A stretch of DNA of 64,000 bases from Halichoerus grypus (Eukaryota; Chordata; Mammalia; Carnivora; Phocidae), in contig NC_135726.1 of NCBI RefSeq assembly GCF_964656455.1, forward strand, positions 382,001 through 446,000, written 5' to 3'. Below, piece by piece: positions 25,377-64,000 of this stretch. The translations under genes and the position numbers were made by a program. Every line of letters starts with the position of its first letter. The first letter of the stretch is position 1. The notes under the pieces were generated by a model. It worked only from the letters and a program-made list of their open reading frames with translations, did no database searches and was not told the DNA's origin.

Positions 25377-25537
25377 CCTTAAAGATTTGTTTACTCATTT
25401 TAGAGAGCAAGAGCACAAGCGGGAGGGGCAGAAGGAGAGGGAGAGAATCCCAAGCCTGATGTGGGGCTCGGTCTCACAACCCTGAGATCATGACCTGAGC
25501 CAAAACGCGTCATCAACAGTCTCGCCCAGGGGCCCCA
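25377..25537 (-). mobile_element. CAN SINE, diverged
   Basis: TTAAAGATTTGTTTACTCAT, AATCCCAAGCCTGATGTGGG and ATCATGACCTGAGCC, reverse orientation. Confidence 0.8.
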
Positions 25538-28534
25538 AGGCCCAGGTGTTTATACGAGAACATAACTTCACATAAACCACTATGGGCAGATGCACAAGTC
25601 GTATGCACAAGTCATTCTAAGGGCTTGGAGGGTGGAGGTAGAAAAGGGACACTTTTTATGCTTTTCTCTCTTCTGCACTTTTTTTTTGTTTTTAACAAGA
25701 GCATACTTTTCTTCTATAACTTAAAAAAAAGAAAAAATAAATAAGTGAACACCCAGAAACCATAAAAGAAAACATGGGTACAAATGAAAAAATGAACATT
25801 TGAGACACGAGAAAAGAAGTAAAGAGCCCTTAGCCCTTTGCAGGCACCCATACCCCCTTCTACTCTCTAGCTCAAATGGAGTTGAGTCAAGTGGGAAAAA
25901 GGCTAAGTAATCTAAAACAACTTAAGTTTTCCTCTAAATCACAACCGTTTCAAGCAAGTGGGAATTAGTGTTAAAAATATTTTAATTCTTCCTTTTAAAA
26001 ATACCATAATTGTAGATATTTTAACAAAGCAACTATAGGATACAGATTCAAAATGCAACTCGTCCTGAGAAGGTGGCACCCACCGTCTATCTTCTTTCCA
26101 GAATAAAAAATACCATACAGTAACTTTAAGATAATGAAAAAAGGAGAAAGACAGCTTGGGAAGATTACAGAAAAACCCTAATGTCACATTAGAAAGAAGA
26201 AAAAAAATTGAGAGAAAATATTTGCAACTCCTATCAGAGCAAGGCTGATCTGAAAATAGGCAAAGAGGTGAACGTGCCCCGTGGGCCATCTTGTGGGCAG
26301 CTCCAGCCTGCACACCCCTGCTGGCTGTCGTGGGCATTGCTAGCAACACCCCTGCACCCACTTTGGGAATCTGACCCCAAAATGCACCTGCAACCCACAG
26401 ATGACCGTCCGGACCCCCACCCACTTCTCCGAGGGGCGATGGCCACATAAGGAGCCCACGCCTGCTGATGGATTTCCACCCAGGGTCAGAAAGGGTTAAA
26501 GGAAACAGTGCCTCCACTTGGGTTGGTTTTCGAATTAACCACATACACAGGTGAGGCCAACCACAGCTGGGTTCCCTGCTCAGGGGCATCTCAGGGGAGG
26601 CCTTGGTTGGTGCAATTCAGTTCCTCACCCAGAGAGGACAGAGGCCCTGTTGTCTCGTTGCTTTGTGGCTCCCCAGCGGCTGCTCCCTCAAGGCGGGCCC
26701 CGCCAGACACACGGTGGGGTGAGGAGCCCCCTCCGGGCACAGTTCTGCCCACACTCAAGGGGAAATCCTCCAGGTAGCAGAATCCTGCTACCCCAGGGCC
26801 AGGGGATGGCCTGTGGACGAAGGACCCTCTCACCCTGGCGGCGGCGAGCGCTGCCTTGGAGCGGACACACACAGGAGCAGTCTTCCAGCCCCCGGTCAGC
26901 ACCTGCATCCCTTCCAAGTGTGAGTTCACGCTCAGTCTGTCTCCCCAGTTACAAGGTCTTGGTCACGACCCAAGGCTTCACCAGGGCACCAGCATAATTT
27001 GGGGTTTGGACGCTGGTCAGCAGCACCTCACAGGGAAACTTCCTCAGCCTCAGGACTGGCTGGGCTGGGGCTCGCTGCTTCCCTGACGGCGCCACAGCTC
27101 AGACCAGCTGAGCTCCGCACCCACAGTCACAGCCCGTACCAGACTCCCATAAGGTCCCTGGGTCAGTCCCAGCTGACACAAACATCCACGAACCTGCCAA
27201 GAGCACTCTGGACTGTAGGCAGGTGTCACTCCTCACAGCCTGAGCTCAGGGAGTCCAGGGTGGGTCCAGCGGTCGGGCCCTGGCACCTTCCAAAGCCCCC
27301 TTGAACCTCCTGTCAGTTCACAGGATGAGGCTTCCTTCCTGCCCGGCTTCACCAGATGGCACACCTAACTTACCGAACACCCATGGCACTGAGCTGAGGG
27401 ATGGAGTGGGACTCGGAGAAGTGGCCTAGTCAAGGTGACCCAGCAGAGCTGCCACCACCACTGGACAAGGTGAGAAGTGTTGACAGCCCAGTGGACAGGG
27501 TCCTACAGCCCGGGCCCCTCCCCAAGCCTTTCTCCAGCATACTCACCAGCAGGTGCCTGGCCTGTTCCAGGCGCTTCTTGCATCCGGGAAGGCCCTTCAC
27601 TCTGGTGGCACAACGCCAGAAGGGGACGTTAATGTTTCTTCCCCTCACCCCCGAGGCTAGAGCACAGGGGCCCCTGCCCTGCACTGACCTGGAGGCCTGG
27701 GCTCCCCAACCTGCGAAGACCACAGCCAGGGGTCTGGCACCAGGAAGAGCCACCCGCCACCGGGCCACCCAGAGGCAGCCCCACCTCATTCCCTCTGCCC
27801 GGGATTGTGAGGGACGCAGCTAGGGCTCCTGGTCCCTCCACAACTTCCAAATGCAGAAAAGGAGCACGGAAATCAGTACCCCATAAGCACCCCTTCAGAT
27901 GTGAAAAAAGTAAATAACCTTCCAAATCATCTGTTTAGATGAAAACCTACTAGGGATTTCGTTCCCAACAGGAACCGGCCGGTGCAGGACACCAGCGGCG
28001 CTGGGACATCCACACCTTACGGCCCCCAAAACGGATCCTCACAGCAGGCCCTGCCAGGGCCCCATCTCAGCATCTCACTTGCAGAAACCATGCAGTGGTT
28101 TCAAAGGAACGGGGGTGCCGCACTGCCACACGGGGTCCAGCCTCCAGCCTTCCTCTGGCGTGGGCACTTGGGCTGCCCCGGCCGTCTAGCTGCCACACAG
28201 GCACAGCAGCCTGAGAACAGATTCTGGGCAGCCCCACCCCAGCCGTCCACACCAGAGCCTGCATGCACAGGTGCAGACAGGCCCAGGAGGATCTGGCCCC
28301 AAATCCCAAATGCTCAATTGCAAACCACCCTGGTAACAATTACTCTCTGCAACACCTCCACCAGAAAGGTACTCGAGTTATTCAATCAACAGTCCTAAAG
28401 CATAGACAGTAAAATGCTGCCCTGCAAATATGCCGTCCCTCCGGCCAGGTCGCAGGTCCCCAAGTTCTTGCCCCCAACCCGAGGAGACCAGGATCACATG
28501 CACACCACAGGTATCACGAGTTGTTAACTGCACT

Positions 28535-30383
<1,849 letters not shown>

Positions 30384-30560
30384 CTACGGGCCTGGGAGCG
30401 CGGGGAGCGAGTCAGGGCCCGGGCCACGGCCCTCTCCCGTCTGCGGCGCGGGCCCGGAGCCCCTCTGTGGCCGCGCCCGGAGCAGCCCTACGCCGATGGC
30501 AGCGGATGGCAGCGGATGCGGCCCGACGCTACCAATGGCGCCCGGATCCCGCACACTCAC

Positions 30561-30591
30561 CTCCTCCGAAGGAGAACGGCGAGCGGAAAAG
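30561..30591 (-). promoter_or_regulatory. RPL13: RPL13 non-coding exon 1 with 5'TOP start
   Basis: The gene strand reads CTTTTCCGCTC at 30591, a C followed by a pyrimidine run. This is the terminal oligopyrimidine start of ribosomal protein mRNAs, which links translation to mTOR signalling. Exon 1 is about 31 bases and ends GGAG|GTGAGT at 30561/30560. It splices to 30391, 17 bases before the ATG. The start base is inferred from the TOP motif. Confidence 0.8.
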
Positions 30592-30730
30592 AACTGGCGC
30601 CGCAAAGCACCCTGGGATGGTACTGGGCTCAGCCAATCAAAAGCGCCGAAGCTCTCTGCCCAATCAGAGCCGGGGGTCGCGGAAGTGACGTGTACGCCCT
30701 CCCGGCCCTGGGTGAACATGGCGCCTCCCA
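30592..30730 (-). promoter_or_regulatory. RPL13: RPL13 core promoter region
   Basis: GC-rich DNA upstream of the TOP start. It has two CCAAT boxes on the plus strand (30633-30637 and 30660-30664), an ETS/CRE-like GGAAGTGACGT at 30681-30691 and a YY1-type AACATGGCG near 30715-30723. There is no clear TATA. These elements are typical of ribosomal protein promoters; factor binding is inferred. Confidence 0.6.
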
Positions 30731-30961
30731 CCCGCCGCGCTCTGGAAGCGGAGCCGTACTGGGTCCAAGGCGGGCGGCTGAGGGACTCCGCGGCTCTGAA
30801 AGAGGAACGGCCAGGCCAGAGGAGAGCAGCGGCGCTTTAAGTGCCGTTTTTCCGGCGTCCGCGCGTCACGGGACTCGGTACGTGCCCCAACCCTAAAACG
30901 TCGCGTTCGCGTTCCGGTCTTTGTGCTTTCCATCTTTTCCGAACATTTGTACTTGTCTCTT

Positions 30962-31149
30962 TAAAAAAAATTATTTATTTATTTATTTGAAGAGAGAGAG
31001 CGCGCGCGAGAGCACTAGCAGCAGAGGGAGAGGGAGAAGCAGACTCCCCGCTGAGCAGGGAGCCCGGACCGGGGCTCGATCCCAGGACCCTGGAATCAGG
31101 GCCTGAGGCGAAGGCAGACGCTTAACCGCCGGAACCACCCAGGCGCCCC
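30962..31149 (-). mobile_element. CAN SINE near the RPL13 promoter
   Basis: Reverse orientation, TTATTTATTTATTTGAAGAG to CACCCAGGCGCCCC, about 370 bases upstream of the RPL13 start. Confidence 0.88.
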
Positions 31150-31507
31150 TTGTGCTTCTTTCTTTACACAGAATTGACACTTGCTGAGCTTTTTCTCTCG
31201 GGGGCATAAGGACTTCCATGCGTTTTCACGCAGCACCGCACAACCGCCTCTGCTTGGCGGAGGGGTCAGCTACCTTCCCCGAGGTCGGGCGGCTGGGGCC
31301 AAGCGTGCGGGGTCGGCCGCAGACTGCCGCCTGCACGAGACGAGCGTCCTGAGAAGATGCCAAGTTGCCAGATAGACCTCCATGACCTGCGCCCCGCGCG
31401 GCTCCTCGTCTCCAGGGCGAGTCTAGGAAACCGCCTTTCCATCCCAGGATCCCTGCTTTCCCACCCTCGCCCCAAGCACCAGGCTTCCAATAAAACTGAA
31501 CATTCGA

Positions 31508-31706
31508 GGGCGCCTGGGTGGCTCAGTTGGTTAAGCGACTGCCTTCGGCTCAGGTCATGATCCTGGAGTCCCGGGATCGAGTCCCGCATCGGGCTCCCAG
31601 CTCAGCGGGGGGCCTGCTTCACCCTCTGACCCTCCTCCCTCTCATGCTCTCTGTCTCTCATTCTCTCTCTCTCAAATAAATAAATAAAATCTTTAAAAAA
31701 AAAAAC
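31508..31706 (+). mobile_element. CAN SINE with 9-bp target duplication
   Basis: GGGCGCCTGGGTGGCTCAGT head, AAATAAATAAATAAAATC tail. AACATTCGA repeats at 31499-31507 and 31707-31715. Confidence 0.92.
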
Positions 31707-33810
31707 AACATTCGAAGAATTTCATGACACTAAATGAGACATTTGGAGGCTCGTGGGCTGCTGATCAAGAGTTTTGAGACGCCTGTTGAGACGCCCTTGG
31801 GTGTTAGAAAGATCGGGTTGGGATGCACTGAGGCATTACAGGGTTCATCTATGGGGCCCTGCGGTCTGTTCACACGCACTGAGCCTGCATGCAGAGCTCC
31901 AGCCCTGGCCCTGCCTTTAATAAGTACCTGCTCAGCGAGGCAACAAGGACTAGACCAGGCCTGCTTGAGCGACAGTTGTCAGCAAATGCAAGGCTGCTAG
32001 CGAAAGCACCTCTCACAAGCTTGGAAGCGGTATGTATCTGTGAAGTGAAGGTGAAGTTTAAAATCGCTTTGGTCTCTGCCACTTTCATGAACGCAGATGG
32101 GCTGAACTGGAGGGTCAGTGACCAGTCGCTAAGAAGGTGGCTGTGCAGTTGGCTTGGGTTCTACGTTTGTACTAGTTTGGAGGCGTTGGGCCCGTTGTTT
32201 AACTTTTCCCTTCTGTGAAGTGGGACGACTGGCTGTGTTCAGGCCGCGGAACACAGCACAGCGCTCAGCACGGGATGAGAACCGCACCCGGCTCTGCTTC
32301 GGTGCGATGTGCTCTTAGGGCCCGCTGTGGCCGAGGCGGTGCAGCAGAGGGGCGTGCAAGAGAGCGGGCGGTCCCTCGTTCAGGCCTCACAGAAACCTTG
32401 AGGCGGCCTCTCCCCCATCTCATTTCACTTCTTTCGAGTGGCACTGGAGCTTGAACCCACACTCTGTTGTGGCAGCGTAACTGCGGCAGAGTGATGCTGG
32501 AGAAAACACTTGTTGGATAAACACTTGCCTTGGCCCATGCCGTATTTCTTTGAATACGATCTATCAAATGGTAGCCTGCACCTCCCATGTCTTTCTCAGA
32601 CCCCTTTCAGTGGATCATTGCTCTTACTAATCTCAGACACATTCCTGTCCCTACCTGCAATTTCTCTTTCTGGGCAGACTCCCAGACTCATGCAGTTCCA
32701 TCTGCCCCGACCCACATCTCCACCTGCGCTCCAGCCGCTCATAGTTGAGATGTGGCCATGGGTCACTGGTTGGGGGACAGAGGTCTGAAAATAGAAACAC
32801 TGCTCGGAAATCAAGTTAGTGGTAAGAAAGTGAAGTTGTAATTCAAAAATCTTGGTCTCCAGCACACACCATGCCAGATTGCAGATTCCAGTATCCCATG
32901 CTCGAATACTCCACACACTTACTTCCTTTGGAAAGTGTGCAGAATAGTGAGGTGAAACTGGTTCTGATGTGAAATCCTGCTGGGGACGGGCTCGGCTTTC
33001 TTGTTGGAAAAGAAGCGTGAACGTTGTCAACTATTAAGCAGGAGTCCTTCTGATACAAAGACTTGGCTGGCTCAAGCATTTTAGAAATCAGTAGCTATAG
33101 GGACAGGCCCTGTCCTGGGCACAGAATTTCACAGCCACGGCTCTGCTCCAGGCTTTTGTCCCCAACTTTGCCCTGCAAGGGCCACTGAAGGAGCTCGCTA
33201 ATACCCCTGGGAACTGCACTCAAGGTGGCCAGCGATTCCTGGGTGGACACCCCTGAAGGTGTGGGAGGAGCTCAGGACAGCTTCCCAGAATTTCCTTGCA
33301 AGACTGAGCCTGTTCCTCACAGCAGAGCCTGCTCATTCAGTACCTGTACCTGACTGGTGTCCTCCCACCGATGCTGTGGGTGTTGGCTTCAAAGAAATCC
33401 CACTTAAACAGTCAGCAGTAGTGTGTGGAGCCCTCTCAGACATACACCTTGAGTTCTTAAATTAGTATCATAGCAGCAAAGTGATTTTATCGTGTTTTTT
33501 GGGGGCTAAAAGATATATCCCAAAACACTATGCAAAAACTAGCATGCTATGTCATATTAATATGGCATATAAATATGTTGAGTTAGGAAAAGCAGTAGCC
33601 CAGTAACAGCCAGGACAGGATAATGTTTGCTGCTTAATCACAGAACCCCAACTCTCCAGCATCTCAGCTGTCCAGAATCGTGGCCTACACAAAGATTAGC
33701 TGTAGGCTAACTCAGAGAACCCTAACCTGAAGGAACGCTTGAGGTCAGTGAAAGGCAACAGGAAGAATATTAGAATTATAATCATAAATGTTTTGTTTAA
33801 AAGTTGCTTA

Positions 33811-34015
33811 GGGGCGCCTGGGTGGCTCACTCGTTAAGCGTCTGCCTTCGGCTCAGGTCATGATCCCAGTAGTCATGGGATCGAGCCCCGCATCGGGCTC
33901 TCTGTTCAGCGGGGAGCCTGCTTCTCCCTCTCCCACTCTGCCTGCTTGTGTTCCCTCTCTCACTGTCTCTCTCTGTCAAATAAATAAATAAAATCTTAAA
34001 AATAAATAAATAAAT
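33811..34015 (+). mobile_element. Full-length CAN SINE with 12-bp target duplication
   Basis: A near-consensus head, a CT-rich body ending CTCTCTGTCAAATAAATAAA, and repeats AAAAGTTGCTTA at 33799-33810 and 34016-34027. Confidence 0.94.
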
Positions 34016-34363
34016 AAAAGTTGCTTAGAGTACGATTTTAAAAGTTCTCACTGTAGAAAATACCTGCATGACAACAGATGTTAACTAGGCTTATTGTGAT
34101 CATTCTGCAATATGCATGAACGTTGCATCGTTACATCATACACCTGAAACTAATATGATGTGTGTCATTTATACCAAAACAAAAAATAAGCTTTGAATGA
34201 GCATAACAAAACAATCATAAGTGTTTGTTGATGAGTATACATTACAGTGGAGAACAGTTTGTATTATTTAAGGACACATGTTAATTTCTCTTAGTACTTT
34301 CCTGTCTTCTGAGGATGATTGCGTTAAATATACGTGTTTATTTAAAAAGCATTTGTCTTTCTC

Positions 34364-34460
34364 GGGGCGCCCGGCTGGCTCCGTCAGAAGAGCCTGTGAC
34401 TTTTGATCTCCAGGTCGTGAGTTCGAGCCCCACGTTGGGGTGTAGAGATTACTAACAAAA
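34364..34460 (+). mobile_element. Short CAN SINE
   Basis: GGGGCGCCCGGCTGGCTCCG, GTTCGAGCCCCACGTTGGGG, GAGATTACTAAC. TGTCTTTCTC occurs on both sides. Confidence 0.87.
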
Positions 34461-36054
34461 ATGTGTCTTTCTCAGTGTGTTCCAGAAGCTCCAGTCAGGC
34501 CGTGTTACACAGGCTGTGTGTGGGGGGGGGCAGAGGGTCAGGGCTGCAGCTCCAGCGTTGAGCACACAGGCTGCCCAGCGTGCTCTGGCTGCTCAGGGAC
34601 CCACGTGCAGTTGGAGAAGGCTCCTTACGGGAGGTGAGAGGCAGGCTCAGTCCATGAGGAGGTAGCGGGGGAGGTAGAACTTCTGGCACTCTTCTTGAGT
34701 ACTAGATATCTGATGACATGGAGGTGACATCACTTAGGACCAGTTGGAGGACCAAAGTTTGCAAACACCTGGCTTCTACCGGTCAGCACAGAGAGATTCC
34801 CTCCCGGTGTGGCTGTGAGCCTGCTCACACCTGTGAGTGCTAGGGAGACAGGCTGCACTGGTCTCCACTAGGGTCAGGGGGCCACTTCCATGCCATTTAC
34901 ATTCAATTCCTAAGTATCTTCTGGCACCCAGCAAAGGCCACTTTAATGGTCAAGGACAGGGGGGGATGAGCTTGACCACATCCACTGTTAGGGTGCCGCC
35001 CTGGGCACAGAGACCAGAGCCCTCCTAAGCACATGCCCATCTTTGGAAACGAATTTGGGGAACTGGGGTCAAAGCACGAGTGTGCTGTCAGAGCTGCCCT
35101 CCCTCAGGTGTGACCTGTACCTGCCCACATGCTGCCATTGCCTGTGGGACGGGCAGCAGAACACCCCATTCTGCCCGGAAGTGCCACTGCAGGGAAGGCA
35201 GAAGCAATGAGAGCAGCAGGTGCGAGCACCTGAGTGCGTGCTGCACACCCCGGGGGACAAGGAGCCGAGTGCACCCCACTTGCTGCAGTGAGGGGGTCCT
35301 ACGGCCTTTCCCCCAGATTCCTACAAAAGGGGCTCTTCAACCAGCTGTCACGTGGCTGAAATTATAAACCGAAACACGTGGCCCTCTGCTGGGTTACAGC
35401 TGGTCGTGTGGTGCAAAGACGGACTTCCCACCCACAGAACTGGCTAGAAAGTACCGCAGCAGGTCTCAGGACGTCTGTCCCCTCCCCACCAGCACGCGAG
35501 GAGAGGCTGTCGTGCTCGCATCATGCAGCGGTAGGTGGCAGTGTTTTCATGCTCTAGAGCCCACTGCTGTCCCCAGCGCTGACCCCGTGGGTGCGTGAGC
35601 ACAGGGACCGGGCCCAGCGAGGGAGGGTGGCAGCAGGCAGCTCAGGGGGGCCTTTCACCACAGATGCTGTCAAGCACTCCGACGAAGTCAGAGCAGCTGA
35701 AGACACAGCCGCTGCGGCACACGCCCCAGGCAGGAACAAGCTGCTTGGGGCCCGGACGCTGCGCTGCCCCTGGCTCTCTCACACCCACAAAATGACAGCG
35801 TCACCAGCCTGGGAGCACCTGCACCCAGCACGGATGACCCTCCCCGCGGGGAAAATGATCTACAAACCAGAGCTAAATCGTCTGCAGGGACGTTTACTAC
35901 TCACAGGGAGGAAGTCAGTAAATAGATCTCAGAAGCCTTTCAGAGACCAGTGAGGGCTACGAGGAGGTACAGATCTCAGTGGGTCTGAGTAAGGTGTTCC
36001 CCTCCTGCGTCCGGCAGGAACGCCACATCCCGAGGCACAATCAAGGAGGTCTAA

Positions 36055-63720
<27,666 letters not shown>

Positions 63721-64000
63721 TTATAATTCAGACCGGTCCTCAAGTTATGGTGAAATAGAACAACAATAACAAATTATGACCTAAAATGTGCGTGTTGAGC
63801 CCCAGCCAAAACGGCAGCAGGATTTGGGGTCTTTGTCTTCTGGATAGTTAACCTGAACTAGAGCCCGGAGCGCACCCTCACTGGACAGTGCTCAGTCAAT
63901 TCAGGTCCGTAACGCGTGAAGCTACGGGACACAGGTAGGATACAGCTATATGATAGCTCACACAAAACCGTCACCCCCCTTGGAGCAACGGCCAAGGACC

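Larger units (their letters stand above)
17561..28500. other. Intergenic region between RPL13 and CPNE7
   Basis: No coding exon or RNA gene could be supported. It holds SINEs, an MLT1-like LTR, a MIR fragment and AT-rich stretches (24.3-26.2 kb). Open frames up to about 220 codons show no family resemblance. Confidence 0.65.
30792..36040. other. Intergenic region between SPG7 and RPL13
   Basis: No gene found. It holds four CAN SINEs (30962, 31508, 33811, 34364) and unremarkable unique sequence. The SPG7 3'UTR must occupy part of its right end. Confidence 0.6.

Noticed and set aside
34942..34947. ATTAAA as the SPG7 poly(A) signal
   Set aside because: It is 1.1 kb past the stop, farther than the roughly 0.7 kb human 3'UTR I recall, and has no supporting context; left as a weak candidate only.

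Overview
This window is mammalian nuclear DNA, most likely from an arctoid carnivoran (bear, seal or mustelid group). It carries dozens of tRNA-Lys-derived CAN SINEs with a GGGGCGCCTGGGTGGCTCAG-type head, a TC-rich body and an AATAAA-rich tail. Their consensus looks arctoid: it is neither the canine SINEC_Cf form nor the feline form. The species cannot be fixed by reading alone. Three protein genes lie on the minus strand in the order SPG7 (upstream, right), RPL13 (middle), CPNE7 (left). This is the human 16q24.3 order and orientation.

Layout. 1-3060: intergenic sequence downstream of CPNE7, with MIR fragments and a TGGA tandem array. 3065-17063: CPNE7, 15 coding exons, start codon in a CpG island, 575 residues predicted, AATAAA near 3085. 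17.5-28.5 kb: intergenic, SINE-rich, with an old MLT1-type LTR and no gene I can support. 28535-30591: RPL13, one non-coding 5'TOP exon and five coding exons giving exactly 211 residues, with a box C/D snoRNA (SNORD68) in the intron after the second coding exon. 30.9-36.0 kb: intergenic, SINEs. 36055-63684: SPG7 coding exons 2-17 (732 residues); exon 1, with the start codon and mitochondrial presequence, lies beyond the right edge.

All coding exons were joined by hand. GT/AG borders, phases and lengths agree throughout, with no frameshift or internal stop. The genes are functionally unrelated neighbours: a Ca2+-dependent phospholipid-binding copine, a 60S ribosomal protein that hosts a guide RNA for rRNA methylation, and a mitochondrial inner-membrane AAA protease subunit. 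I see no sign of a previously undescribed system. The points worth a second look are the snoRNA and its readable guide, minisatellites next to or inside genes, nested and inverted SINEs in introns, and divergent stretches of CPNE7 and SPG7. Most other long open frames are chance frames in GC-rich or repeated DNA.
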